Numbered from the stretch's first letter, positions 42,816 to 52,072 are shown. The stretch: 64,000 bases of DNA from Bradyrhizobium ontarionense (GCF_021088345.1 NZ_CP088156.1:8361001-8425000), one strand, 5' to 3'. The notes: generated from the letters alone by a model not told the origin. A program made the numbers and translations.

Positions 42816-44528
42816 ATGACTGTGAGCAGCGCGACCTCGAGCACGAGCAGCACGACATCGTCTTCCTCGTCGTCGTCGAGTTCGTCGAACTCGCTTACGA
42901 CGTCCGGAACGAGCACCACGAGCACGGTCGACTGGACCGCATTGATCCAGTCGGCGGTGAACGCCAAGCTCACCCAGGCGACCCAGATATCCACCAAGGT
43001 GACGGCGAACGAAGCCAAGATCACGGCCTATCAGACGCTGCAGACGGCGCTGAAGACGCTGTCGTCGGGATTGTCGTCGCTGGCGACATCGATGGTGAAC
43101 TCGCTGGCGACCAATGCCTTCGCGACCCGCGCCGCCACGATCAGCGCGACCGGCGACGTCAGCGCCTCGTCGGCCCTGTCGATGTCGGTCAGCAACGGCG
43201 CGGCGACCGGAAGCCACACGCTGACGATCAGCCAGATCGCCACCGCACACAAGGTGTCGGGCACGGCGCAGTCGAGCCAGACCACGGCGCTCGGCTATTC
43301 CGGCACATTCTCACTCGGCCTGTCCGGCGGCAGCACGGCCGACATTACGATTACCAGCGGTATGTCCATGCAGGACGTCGTCGACACGATCAACGCCCAG
43401 ACCTCGACCACGAATGTCGAGGCCTCGATCGTCCAGGTGTCGAGCGGGTCCTATCAATTGGTGTTGACGGGTACGCAGGATGCAGCCGACATCACCTATT
43501 CCAGTTCGTCAGGCGACGACATCCTCAACAAGCTCGGGGTGACCGACAGCTCGGGTGCCTTCGCTACGGTCCTTCAGACCGCGCAGGCGGCGCAGTTCAC
43601 GCTCGACGGGATCAGCCTGACCCGCACCACCAATGACATCACCGACGTTCTCAGCGGTGTCACTTTCGATCTCTTGCAGGCGACGCCGTCCGGTACGACG
43701 CTGAACATCAGCATCGGCACCGACACCAGCCAGATCTCCTCGGCGCTGCAGACCTTCGTCACCAACTACAACGCATTTCGCGATGCCGTACTCGCCCAGC
43801 AGACCACCAATTCCGACGGGACGGCCTCATCCAGCTCGGTGCTGTTCGGCGACGGCACCATGCGTGACATCATGAATTCGCTCCAGGCGGTGCTTGCAAC
43901 CTCCGTCGGCGGGCTGACGATGGCGGATCTCGGGCTGTCGTTCAACGAGAAGAACGAGCTTGAGCTCGATACAGGCACCTTGTCGACGATCCTCAGCACG
44001 AATCTGAGCGGCGTGACCACGCTGCTGTCGGCGCAGACGACGACATCATCGAGCCAGCTCAGCGTCGTCAATACGGGCTCGTCGCCGCAATCCTTCACGC
44101 TGGACCTGACAGTGGATTCGTCCGGCAATCTCACGGCCGCATCGGTCGGCGGCGACAGCTCGCTGTTCACCGTCAGCGACAACACGATCGTCGGAAAATC
44201 CGGGACGATCTATGCCGGCATGGCTTTCACCTACACCGGCTCGACCTCGCAATCGATCACGGTGACCTCGACCCAGGGTCTCGCGACCCAGATTTACCAG
44301 CTCGCGAAGACCGCCTCGTCCAGCACGGGCTCGTTCCAGACGCTGATCGACAATCTGACGTCCCAGGACGATACGATGACGGCCAAGGTCAACGACATCA
44401 AGAGCGCGGCCGCGACGTTCCAGACCCAGCTCACGGCGCAATACGCCAAGTATCAGGCCGCGATCGAGAGCGCGAACAACACGCTGACCTATCTGAAAGC
44501 CCTCCTCAATTCGAGTTCGAGTAACTGA
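42816..44528 (+). CDS. fliD: Flagellar filament cap protein
   Basis: Filament cap / hook-associated protein 2 that helps flagellin polymerise at the tip. It has 570 residues. The N-terminal part includes VDWTALIQSAVNAKLTQ (about 38-54) and a coiled segment; the central part has FliD repeats (INAQTSTTNVEASIVQVSSGS near 190); the C-terminal coiled coil covers about 500-565. A Ser/Thr run at residues 2-35, including ten consecutive serines, precedes the conserved domain and is unusual. GGAGG precedes the ATG. fliS follows with TGATG overlap. Confidence 0.9.
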   Translation: MTVSSATSSTSSTTSSSSSSSSSSNSLTTSGTSTTSTVDWTALIQSAVNAKLTQATQISTKVTANEAKITAYQTLQTALKTLSSGLSSLATSMVNSLATNAFATRAATISATGDVSASSALSMSVSNGAATGSHTLTISQIATAHKVSGTAQSSQTTALGYSGTFSLGLSGGSTADITITSGMSMQDVVDTINAQTSTTNVEASIVQVSSGSYQLVLTGTQDAADITYSSSSGDDILNKLGVTDSSGAFATVLQTAQAAQFTLDGISLTRTTNDITDVLSGVTFDLLQATPSGTTLNISIGTDTSQISSALQTFVTNYNAFRDAVLAQQTTNSDGTASSSSVLFGDGTMRDIMNSLQAVLATSVGGLTMADLGLSFNEKNELELDTGTLSTILSTNLSGVTTLLSAQTTTSSSQLSVVNTGSSPQSFTLDLTVDSSGNLTAASVGGDSSLFTVSDNTIVGKSGTIYAGMAFTYTGSTSQSITVTSTQGLATQIYQLAKTASSSTGSFQTLIDNLTSQDDTMTAKVNDIKSAAATFQTQLTAQYAKYQAAIESANNTLTYLKALLNSSSSN

Positions 44529-44953
44529 TGACCCAGAGTTCGATGGCGCAATTTGCAAGTCAGGCCTACCGCGGTGCGGCCGTGGCGGTTCCACCGCTGC
44601 GAGCGGTCATCATGCTGCTCAACGGCGCGATGAGCTACCTGCAGAAATCCCTGCAAGCGCAGGAGGCGCGCCGCTTCGAGGAGGGGCATGCCCATCTGAC
44701 CCGGGCAACGGCGATCCTGCGCGGATTGAGCCTTCACCTCGACTCCATGCGGGGCGGGGCGGTGGCCGACCGCCTGTTCGAGACCTACAATGCGCTGATC
44801 GTTGCCGCCCTGCGCGCCTACGGCCGGCCCCACATGCGCGAGAATTTCCAGCGGATCACCGCCAGTCTGCTGGAGTTGCGGGAGGCCTGGGAAGCGGTTG
44901 ACGCTGGCGCACGTCTCGCGCGAGCGCCGGGCGATTCGATCAACCGGCGATAG
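44528..44953 (+). CDS. fliS: Flagellin-specific chaperone FliS
   Basis: Cytoplasmic export chaperone that holds flagellin unfolded. It has 141 residues, all helical. AYRGAAVAVPPLRAVIMLLNGAMSYLQKSL (split around 13-42) and RFEEGHAHLTRATAILRGL match the family pattern of YxxxxxxxxxxP...L.LYDGA. It follows fliD with overlapping stop and start. Confidence 0.88.
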   Translation: MTQSSMAQFASQAYRGAAVAVPPLRAVIMLLNGAMSYLQKSLQAQEARRFEEGHAHLTRATAILRGLSLHLDSMRGGAVADRLFETYNALIVAALRAYGRPHMRENFQRITASLLELREAWEAVDAGARLARAPGDSINRR

Positions 44954-45187
44954 GCCGCGGCGAATCACGCCTTGCCGCGATGCGGAAACCTTGGGAAATC
45001 GCCTGGAAACAGGCTGCATTGTCGCGTCGTCGCGGTATCCTGCGCCACCTTGGTTGCATACGAGTCCCGGAAACTACGGAATTTCGGGCGCATCCTTGTG
45101 GTCGATCGTCCCAATCGCTCGATATCCAATTTCGTTCGTCAGCAGAATGCTTTATGACGATCCGCGGAACGCTGGATTGGGCGGACG

Positions 45188-45460
45188 ATGGACGTCAGGG
45201 AATTCGAGGATCTGATCGACCGCCTGGGGGAGGACATCTCCCGTTGGCCGGCCGAGCAACGTCAGGCCGCGATCGAACTGCTTGCCTGCTCCCCAGATGC
45301 CAATCGCCTGGTTTCGGAAGCCCGTCTCGTCCGTGAGGCATTGTCTTCGCCTCCGGTCCGTGCGCCCGCCGGCCTGGCCGACCGGATCGCCGCCGCAGCC
45401 AAGCGTTTGACGACGGACGAGCCCACAACGGTGTCCGCGGACGCCCACCAGCCCGGCTGA
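45188..45460 (+). CDS. Small conserved protein, possible sigma-factor-linked partner
   Basis: A 90-residue soluble protein: EFEDLIDRLGEDISRWPAEQ, RQAAIELLACSPDANRLVSE, ARLVREALSSPPVRAPAGLA. This pattern resembles small proteins that I associate with ECF sigma / anti-sigma operons in rhizobia, but there is no membrane segment and no zinc-binding anti-sigma motif. The ribosome binding site is weak (GGCGGACG). It lies 234 bp after fliS. Its function is unknown; a link to the ECF factor at 41087 is inferred. Confidence 0.6.
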   Translation: MDVREFEDLIDRLGEDISRWPAEQRQAAIELLACSPDANRLVSEARLVREALSSPPVRAPAGLADRIAAAAKRLTTDEPTTVSADAHQPG

Positions 45461-45914
45461 GACGGCGCTCCGCCTGTCGTCTGACGTGAGACCGGTCTTG
45501 GGTCTCGCCGTGTTTCCTCGTCGATCTCGGCTCCTGCTACATCGCCGCGCAGACAGCTGCCGTCGGAGGCCCGCGAACGGGCGACGCATGCCGCGGGCGT
45601 CCCATGATGCGCTGTGACGTCCAGTCGGCGGATCGCGCAGACATCGACTTTCCCCATTCCATCCGCTTCCTGCTGCGCTCGATCGAGCAGGCTCCAACGC
45701 CGCGCGATCGATGAATGCGGGAGCGACGCACTGGGCGATTTTTGCCGCCCCTGCCTAACGCCTCGGCGGCAAATTCTGCCGTCAGATCAACTAATTCCAT
45801 CGACCGATTGTCCGCCTGGATTCGGCGCTCCGGCCGTTTGATCTGCAAACGCCTCCGCGACGATCGGATGCGTGCTGTGTCCCGCCGCTGGTTGCGGGGA
45901 GCCGGAGTCCTGCC
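45461..45914. other. Intergenic region before flgD
   Basis: About 450 bp with no supported gene. It holds a perfect 9-bp inverted repeat at 45741-45773 and is the probable promoter region for the flgD-flgE-flgK-flgL block. I did not find a convincing sigma-54 or sigma-28 promoter by eye. Confidence 0.45.
45741..45773. promoter_or_regulatory. Perfect inverted repeat upstream of flgD
   Basis: TTTGCCGCC (45741-45749) and GGCGGCAAA (45765-45773) are exact reverse complements with 15 bases between. No T-run follows, so an operator or attenuator is more likely than a terminator. It lies about 140 bp upstream of flgD. Confidence 0.5.
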
Positions 45915-46580
45915 ATGACCGTTTCCGCGACGAGTTCGTCGACCGCGACCACCTCTTCGACCTCATCATCCTCGGCCTCGTCGCGCACGAGCCTCAGCTC
46001 CACCGATTTTCTCAAGCTTCTGGTGAGCGAGCTGCAGAATCAGGATCCGCTCAACGCGACGAGCGTGACCGATTTCATCAACCAGATGACGTCCTACGCC
46101 AACTTTACTGAGCAGCAGTCGACCAACAGCAGCATGAGCTCGCTCGCGGGCTCGTTCTCCAGCCTCGTGACGCTGAACTCGGTCAACTACATCGGCCATA
46201 CCGTTGAGGCGAAGACGGATACGGCCGTCCTGTCGAATGGTTCGGCCACCTTCGGCTATTCGCTCTCGTCTGCTGCATCGAACGTCTCGGTCGCGATCAA
46301 GGATTCCTCGGGGAACACGGTCTGGACAGGCACGGGCACCGGCAACAAGGGGGCCAACACCATCACCTGGAACGGTGCGGATTCGAGCGGCAATCAGCTC
46401 AGCGATGGCGGGCAGTACACCATCTCCGTGACCGCGACGGACACGGCCGGCAACTCCGTTCTCAACTACACGACGATCACCGGAACGGTGACCGGAATCG
46501 ATACCTCTACCAGCACGCCGACGCTCACTGTCGGCGGTGTTCCGGTCAGCGCCAGCAACATCATCGGCGTCACTTCCTGA
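45915..46580 (+). CDS. flgD: Flagellar hook capping protein
   Basis: Scaffold for hook assembly, exported and discarded. It has 221 residues. The N-terminal signature STDFLKLLVSELQNQDPLNA (about 29-48) followed by TDFINQMTSYANFTEQQ is typical; the C-terminal half has the FlgD Ig/tudor-like segment (NTITWNGADSSGNQLSDGGQY). Residues 1-28 are almost entirely Ser/Thr/Ala and resemble the fliD N-terminus. GGAG precedes the ATG. flgE follows after 22 bp. Confidence 0.9.
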   Translation: MTVSATSSSTATTSSTSSSSASSRTSLSSTDFLKLLVSELQNQDPLNATSVTDFINQMTSYANFTEQQSTNSSMSSLAGSFSSLVTLNSVNYIGHTVEAKTDTAVLSNGSATFGYSLSSAASNVSVAIKDSSGNTVWTGTGTGNKGANTITWNGADSSGNQLSDGGQYTISVTATDTAGNSVLNYTTITGTVTGIDTSTSTPTLTVGGVPVSASNIIGVTS

Positions 46581-46602
46581 CGACATCATCCGGAGTATCA
46601 AC

Positions 46603-47841
46603 ATGAGTCTTACTGGAGCCTTGTCATCGGCGATCTCGGCGCTCAACGCGCAGAGTTCGTCGCTCGCCATGATCAGCGACAATATCTCGAACGCCGACAC
46701 GACCGGCTACAAGACCACCTCCGGTCTGTTCGAGCAGCTGGTGACGGCATCGAGCAGCTCGAAGGCCTATTCCTCCGGCGGCGTGTCGGTCTCCGGCCGC
46801 GCCAACATCACCCAGCAGGGCCTGCTGGCGGCGACGACCAATGCGACCGATGTGGCGATTCAAGGGTCTGGATTCTTCGTTGCGACCAACGCGACGTCGG
46901 CCGGCGGGGAAACGTTCTATACGCGTAACGGTGCGTTCACGACGGATAATGCCGGATACCTCGAGAACAGCGGCTATTATATCGAAGGCTGGCGCACCGA
47001 CGCGAGCGGCAACGTGGTCGGCAACGGCCTCGAGCCGATCAACACCAAGGTGGCTCTGACGAATGGAGGTGCGACCACCAAGACCTCGCTAGCCGCGAAC
47101 CTGCCGGCTGATGCGGCCAGCGGAGACACGTTCAGCAGCTCGATGACGGTGTACGATTCGCTCGGTCAATCGCACACGCTCAACGTGACCTGGACCAAGG
47201 CAACGACGGCGAACGAATGGACCGCGCAGTTCGCGCCGGCCACGGCGTCGGACGGTACGGTGACCAGCGGCAGCTATACGATCGATTTCAATTCCGACGG
47301 CTCGCTCAATACCGTTTCGTCCACCAATCTCGGAATCACCTGGAACAACGGCGCGGCCGCCAGCTCGATCACGCTCGGCTTCGGCACCACCGGCGGCGGC
47401 ACCGACGGTCTGACTCAGCTGTCGTCCGGCAGCACGACGCCGAGTGTCTCGAATTTCAGCGCCAATTCCGACGGCATTTCCTTCGGGACCCTGAGCAGCA
47501 TCTCGGTCGGCAAGAACGGCCTCGTCGATGCGACCTATTCCAACGGCCAGACGGTGCCGATCTACAAGATCGCGGTCGCGACCTTCGCGGATCCCGACGG
47601 TCTCGTGGCGCACTCCAACGGCATGTACACGTCGACGGCGACATCCGGCAATGCGACCCTGCAGGCGTCCGGCGAGAACGGCGCGGGAACCGTCTATGGC
47701 AGCGAACTGGAGTCGAGCACGACGGATACGACGGGCCAGTTCAGCAACATGATCTCGGCTCAGCAGGCCTACTCGGCGGCATCGCAGGTGATCTCGGCGG
47801 TGAACAAGATGTACGACACCCTGATCTCGTCGATGCGATGA
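46603..47841 (+). CDS. flgE: Flagellar hook protein
   Basis: Structural subunit of the hook. It has 412 residues. The N-terminal rod motif (ALSSAISALNAQSSSLAMIS, then DNISNADTTGYK at about 26-37), the central FlgE-specific beta domains (YDSLGQSHTLNVTW near 185) and the C-terminal motif (MISAQQAYSAASQVISAVNK, about 383-402) are all present. GGAG eight bases before the ATG supports the start. A small gene overlaps its stop by 4 bp. Confidence 0.93.
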   Translation: MSLTGALSSAISALNAQSSSLAMISDNISNADTTGYKTTSGLFEQLVTASSSSKAYSSGGVSVSGRANITQQGLLAATTNATDVAIQGSGFFVATNATSAGGETFYTRNGAFTTDNAGYLENSGYYIEGWRTDASGNVVGNGLEPINTKVALTNGGATTKTSLAANLPADAASGDTFSSSMTVYDSLGQSHTLNVTWTKATTANEWTAQFAPATASDGTVTSGSYTIDFNSDGSLNTVSSTNLGITWNNGAAASSITLGFGTTGGGTDGLTQLSSGSTTPSVSNFSANSDGISFGTLSSISVGKNGLVDATYSNGQTVPIYKIAVATFADPDGLVAHSNGMYTSTATSGNATLQASGENGAGTVYGSELESSTTDTTGQFSNMISAQQAYSAASQVISAVNKMYDTLISSMR

Positions 47842-48113
47842 TCATGGCCGAACCGAAGAGAGAGCGGCCCGGCGAAGGCGAGGCGTTGCTGAAGAAGATG
47901 AGGCGGTTGCGGCTGCGCGCCGCCGCTGCCGGCAAGGACGACCGCGCGCAGCTCTTGGCGCTGATGGACGACATCGAGACGGTCCGACGAAAGCTTCTGC
48001 GCGAATGCGCGCAGCTCGAGGAGGAGTTCAGGGTCGCCGCGGTCCGCGTGACGGCGTTGAACACCTATGCGCGGGTCGCACAGACGAGCCGCCGGCCGCA
48101 GCGTGAAAATTGA
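47838..48113 (+). CDS. Small helical flagellar-operon protein
   Basis: A 91-residue, highly charged helical protein with no family I recognise. The middle (LLKKMRRLRLRAAAAGKDDR, then ALMDDIETVRRKLLRECAQL) would form a coiled coil. It overlaps the flgE stop by 4 bp (ATGA; an alternative ATG two codons later exists) and precedes a FlgN-like gene, so it is likely a flagellar export or chaperone accessory. The function is inferred from position only. Confidence 0.6.
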   Translation: MIMAEPKRERPGEGEALLKKMRRLRLRAAAAGKDDRAQLLALMDDIETVRRKLLRECAQLEEEFRVAAVRVTALNTYARVAQTSRRPQREN

Positions 48114-48129
48114 GATTGGGAGCGACGAG

Positions 48130-48582
48130 ATGAAACACGCAATCCAGGCGGATAAACGGGCCGCAAGCGAGGACGAGGTGCGGGCCTTGATCACGCTGAT
48201 CGACGAGTTGATCGCGGTGGTGTCGGAGGAGAATGCGGAGCTCGCCAAGGGCCTGCCGGCCTCGCGCTCGAAGCAGCTCGACGACAAGAACCGGCTGGCC
48301 GGACTGTTCGAGCAGCGGGTTGCCGAGTGCGCCAAACGGACGGCGAGCCTCGACGTGCGAGACCGGATGCTGCGCGAGCAGCTGATGGAGCACATCCTCG
48401 ACCTGCGCGGCGCGATGGATGAGAATCTCCTGCGCCTGCGCGCCGCGATCGAGGCGAGCAATCGCCGGATCGAAGCCGTCATGCAGGCGATCCGCGAGCA
48501 GATCGCGAATGCCTCGCCCTATGGCGCGAGCGGGCGGCGCACCGCGCGTGCGACCTCCTGCGGAACGAATGTCAGGGCGTGA
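48130..48582 (+). CDS. FlgN-like flagellar export chaperone
   Basis: A 150-residue helical protein. LIDELIAVVSEENAELAKGL (about 23-42) and KQLDDKNRLAGLFEQRV (about 48-64) follow the pattern of FlgN, the chaperone for FlgK and FlgL: leucine-rich helix, EN.EL and a later K..L. GGGAG precedes the ATG. Its place directly before flgK and flgL supports that job. The C-terminal tail is basic and disordered. Confidence 0.68.
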   Translation: MKHAIQADKRAASEDEVRALITLIDELIAVVSEENAELAKGLPASRSKQLDDKNRLAGLFEQRVAECAKRTASLDVRDRMLREQLMEHILDLRGAMDENLLRLRAAIEASNRRIEAVMQAIREQIANASPYGASGRRTARATSCGTNVRA

Positions 48583-48609
48583 TGGCCAACCAGCAGCGGG
48601 AGTAGGGCG

Positions 48610-50367
48610 ATGTCGCTCGATATAGCACGGCTGGTCGCCTTCAGCGGCATCTCCGCCACGGAATTGCAGATCAGCGTGGCGTCGTCGAACATCTCGAACG
48701 CCGACACGAAGGGATATACCCAGAAGACGGCCAACCAGGTCACGAACGTGACCGGGGGAATCGGAACCGGCGTTTCCATCACCGGCATTTCGAGCAACGT
48801 CGACAAGCTGCTGCTCAAATCCCTGATCGGAGCCAATTCCGAGCTCGGTGCGGCCGACACTGCGAACAGCTATCTGACACAGCTGCAACAGTTGTTCGGC
48901 AGCGCCTCGACCTCCGGCACATCGACGACCGGGACGTCGCTGGCAAACTCGCTGGCATCGCTGGAGTCCGCCTTGTCGTCGCTGGCGAGCTCGCCCAGCA
49001 GCGTCTCGCTGCAATCGGCCGCCGTCAGCGCACTCGACGATTTCGCAAGCCAGCTGCGCAGCACGTCGAGCGGTGTGCAGACGCTGCGCGCGAACGCCGA
49101 CAAGAATATCGCATCCTCCGTCCAGAGCATCAACGACGATCTGAAGCAGATCTCCGATCTGAATGTCGAGATCCGCAAGATGTCTGCGACCGGCCAGTCG
49201 ACCGCCGATCTGGAGGACGAGCGCAACACGGCGCTGCAGGACCTGTCGTCCTATATGAACGTCAGCTATTACACGGCGTCGAACGGGGACCTTCAGGTCT
49301 ACACCTCGTCGGGCAGGGCGCTCGTCGACAGCTCGGCTCACACGCTGAGCTATACGGCCTCCGCCAATGTGTCGGCGGCGTCGAGCTATGCGTCCGGCGG
49401 TTTCAGCGGCATCACGGTCGACGGCGTGGACGTGACGTCCCAGATCACGTCGGGCAAGGTCGGTGCACTGATCAATTTGCGCGACCAGACCCTCCCGGCA
49501 GTGCAGACGCAGCTCGATCAGTTGGCCTCGCAGCTGAAATCGGCGCTCAATGGGATCACGAATGGGGCGTCGGCAGTGCCGCCGCCGACCAGCCTCACCG
49601 GAACGGCGAGCGTCAGCAGCACCACGGCGCTGTCGGCTTCGGGAACGGTCCGGATCGCGGTGGCTGACCAAAGCGGCAATCTCGTCTCTTACCAGGACCT
49701 CGATCTCTCGTCCTATGCCACCGTCGGCGATCTCGTCACGGCGCTCAACGGCATCTCCGGCGTGTCGGCGTCGATCGATTCCAATGGCCATCTGTCGATC
49801 AGCGCAACGTCGTCGTCGAACGGTGTCGCGATCAACGACATGACGAGCGCGATCAGCGGGGCCGGTTTTTCCGACTATTTCGGCATGAACGATCTAGTCA
49901 CCGGGACCGGCGCCTCCAATTTCGCTGTCAGCAGCAGCATTCTTAGTGGGGCATCGGGTCTGCCGACCGGCACGCTCGATAGCTCCGCGACATTGACGAC
50001 CGGTAGCCAAGTGCTGACGGCAGGTTCGGCAACGGTCATCAATCAGCTTTATGATGCGCTGACCGGGTCGACCAGCTTCTCGTCCGCGGGCGGCCTGAGC
50101 GCAACGACCGGCTCCTTCGCCGACTATGCCGCGGCCATCGTCGCCAACGTGGCCAGCAGGGCATCGCAGGCCTCGAGCGTCTACACTACGAAATCCACGG
50201 CGCAGTCCACCTACGCCAGCTCGCTGTCGTCGCAGTCCGGCGTGAACATCGACGAGGAGACGGCGCGGCTGAGCGCGTTGCAGAACAAATATGCGGCCGC
50301 CTCGCAGCTGATCTCGACGGTCAACAGCATGTTCTCCTCGCTGCTCACCGCGGTGCAGTCGACCTAG
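48610..50367 (+). CDS. flgK: Flagellar hook-associated protein 1
   Basis: Hook-filament junction protein. It has 585 residues. The N-terminal motif LQISVASSNISNADTKGYTQ (about 18-37) and the C-terminal signature SGVNIDEETARLSALQNKYA then ASQLISTVNSMFSSLL (about 540-580) are clear; the middle is long and Ser/Thr-rich. It follows the FlgN-like gene by 27 bp and precedes flgL by 15 bp. Confidence 0.92.
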   Translation: MSLDIARLVAFSGISATELQISVASSNISNADTKGYTQKTANQVTNVTGGIGTGVSITGISSNVDKLLLKSLIGANSELGAADTANSYLTQLQQLFGSASTSGTSTTGTSLANSLASLESALSSLASSPSSVSLQSAAVSALDDFASQLRSTSSGVQTLRANADKNIASSVQSINDDLKQISDLNVEIRKMSATGQSTADLEDERNTALQDLSSYMNVSYYTASNGDLQVYTSSGRALVDSSAHTLSYTASANVSAASSYASGGFSGITVDGVDVTSQITSGKVGALINLRDQTLPAVQTQLDQLASQLKSALNGITNGASAVPPPTSLTGTASVSSTTALSASGTVRIAVADQSGNLVSYQDLDLSSYATVGDLVTALNGISGVSASIDSNGHLSISATSSSNGVAINDMTSAISGAGFSDYFGMNDLVTGTGASNFAVSSSILSGASGLPTGTLDSSATLTTGSQVLTAGSATVINQLYDALTGSTSFSSAGGLSATTGSFADYAAAIVANVASRASQASSVYTTKSTAQSTYASSLSSQSGVNIDEETARLSALQNKYAAASQLISTVNSMFSSLLTAVQST

Positions 50368-50382
50368 TCCGGAGCGTTTGAC

Positions 50383-51291
50383 ATGACCATGCGGATTGCG
50401 ACCTTCTCGAATTCGGACCAGATGATTTCCAGCGCGCTGCGCACGCAGGCGACGATGGCCAATCTGCAGGTCCAGGAGGCGTCGGGACTGAAATCGGAAT
50501 ATCTCGCCGAGTACGGCGCCGATACCCAGCACGTCGTCAATCTGCAGGTGACGGTCACTCGGGCGCAGTCCTATATCGATGCCGCGACCCTTGCCGACAG
50601 CAAGGTGCAGGTCATGTACTCCGCGGTGGGCCAGGTGTCGGACATCGTCAGCCAGCTGCGCACGGCCTTGAGCGCCGCGAGCTCCGGCAGCAGCACGGGA
50701 ACCACGTCCGCGATCAGCTCCGCGCAGCAATTGCTGCAGCAGATGGCGGGCGTTCTGAATACCCAGTATGACGGGCAGTATCTGTTCGGCGGGGCGCGGA
50801 CCTCGACGGCGGCCGTCGACACGTCGACCTTCGCGTCCGGAACCGGATCGCTGACGGCGACTGACACGAGTTATTATCAGGGGGACGGCGAGCTTGGCTC
50901 GGTCCGTGTCTCCGACGGGCAGTCCGTCACCTATGGGGTGACCGCCGACAATGCCGCGTTCGAGGAGGTCATGCGCGTCCTGAAATTCGTGGCGAACGGT
51001 TCGAGTCTGTCGGGCACGGATATCACCGCGGCCCTCAAGGTTGCGGACCAGGCGGTCGACGATGTCGCCACCGTGCAGGCCAAGCTGTCGGATGCCGCCT
51101 CGCGGATCGAGAGCGCCAAGTCGCAGCAGACCGACTTCAAGAGCTACGCCGAGAGTCTTGCGACAGATCTCACCAGCGTCGATGTCGCGGCAGTCACTGC
51201 GCAACTGTCGACCTACCAAGCCCAGCTGACGGCCTCCTATTCGGCCATTTCGAAGATCCAGAGCGTCAATCTGGCGAGCTACCTGCGGTAG
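50383..51291 (+). CDS. flgL: Flagellar hook-associated protein 3
   Basis: Second hook-filament junction protein, flagellin-like. It has 302 residues. The N-terminal helix (RIATFSNSDQMISSALRTQA), LQVQEASGLKSEYLAEYGAD (about 26-45), DGQYLFGGART (about 127-137) and the C-terminal helix ending in LASYLR fit FlgL. GGAG lies upstream of the ATG. It ends the flagellar block. Confidence 0.88.
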   Translation: MTMRIATFSNSDQMISSALRTQATMANLQVQEASGLKSEYLAEYGADTQHVVNLQVTVTRAQSYIDAATLADSKVQVMYSAVGQVSDIVSQLRTALSAASSGSSTGTTSAISSAQQLLQQMAGVLNTQYDGQYLFGGARTSTAAVDTSTFASGTGSLTATDTSYYQGDGELGSVRVSDGQSVTYGVTADNAAFEEVMRVLKFVANGSSLSGTDITAALKVADQAVDDVATVQAKLSDAASRIESAKSQQTDFKSYAESLATDLTSVDVAAVTAQLSTYQAQLTASYSAISKIQSVNLASYLR

Positions 51292-51461
51292 CTTCGGCGC
51301 TCTCCAAAAGGAAAACGCTGAAAGCGGACAGCCCACGCGAGAATACGGCGAGCATTATCCTGCCCGTGGATTTGGTGCGGGAGCTGCGTGGGCGCAAGAA
51401 GATCTGCCGCTTGCGCCTCGCTTTTCGTTGAGTGGCGCGGTCCGGAGACGAGCCCTGGTTG

Positions 51462-51983
51462 CTACCAGTGGCGGGCCCTCACAATGCCGTGGCCGTAGCG
51501 ATGCCCGCCATACCAGCCGTGGCTGTATCCCCCGCGATAGTAGCCATAGCTGTGCCGCCACGGGCGCGGGTGGTAATAACCATAGCTACGATAGACGCGG
51601 CGCGGCGCATATCCGTAGCCATAGCCGCCATAATAGGGGCGGTAGGCTGCAACGGGATAGTAGCCGCCGCCGTAACCGTAATACGGCGAGTCGGCATAGC
51701 CGTAGCCGTAAGCGGGATAGGCTCCATAGCCGCCGTAGTAGCCAGGGGCCGCAATCGCCGATCCGATCACCGCGCCGGCCAGGAGACCGGCGCCGATCGC
51801 GGCGCCGCCGCCCCAACCGCCGTGCCAACCACCATAGCGGACCTGGACCGTGTGCTGATCGTCAACCGCGGGTTTGGCCGAAGCCGACAGGGCAGTCAGC
51901 GGCGCCGCGCTCGCCAATTGCAGGGATGACAACGACATCACGCCCGCAATTGCGAGCGTGGCGGCAGCTTTGAAATGTCCCAT
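51462..51983 (-). CDS. Secreted Gly/Tyr-rich protein
   Basis: A 173-residue exported protein. A signal peptide covers about 1-26 (cleavage after ASA). A Gly/Ala glycine-zipper-like stretch (about 55-80, GGGAAIGAGLLAGAVIGSAI) is followed by a low-complexity tail very rich in Gly and Tyr with some Arg, Pro and His (80-173). Such proteins are common in Bradyrhizobium and their function is unknown; surface or structural roles are guesses. Tandem 21-bp repeats lie about 50 bp upstream of the start. Confidence 0.72.
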   Translation of the reverse strand: MGHFKAAATLAIAGVMSLSSLQLASAAPLTALSASAKPAVDDQHTVQVRYGGWHGGWGGGAAIGAGLLAGAVIGSAIAAPGYYGGYGAYPAYGYGYADSPYYGYGGGYYPVAAYRPYYGGYGYGYAPRRVYRSYGYYHPRPWRHSYGYYRGGYSHGWYGGHRYGHGIVRARHW

Positions 51984-52030
51984 GACGATGGTCTCCAGTT
52001 CGGATAAGAGACTTGGTCAACGGGCCGGGA

Positions 52031-52072
52031 GCGGCTTTGTTGCAAAGGTTCGCGGCTTTGTTGCAAAGGTTC
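52031..52072. repeat. Tandem 21-bp repeat (two copies), IS-end-like
   Basis: GCGGCTTTGTTGCAAAGGTT plus C is repeated exactly at 52031-52051 and 52052-52072. The core GGCTTTGTTGCAAAG resembles terminal inverted repeats of IS6-type and related insertion sequences, so this could be the scar of two insertion-sequence ends. No transposase is nearby. It is in the promoter region of the Gly/Tyr-rich gene. Confidence 0.6.
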
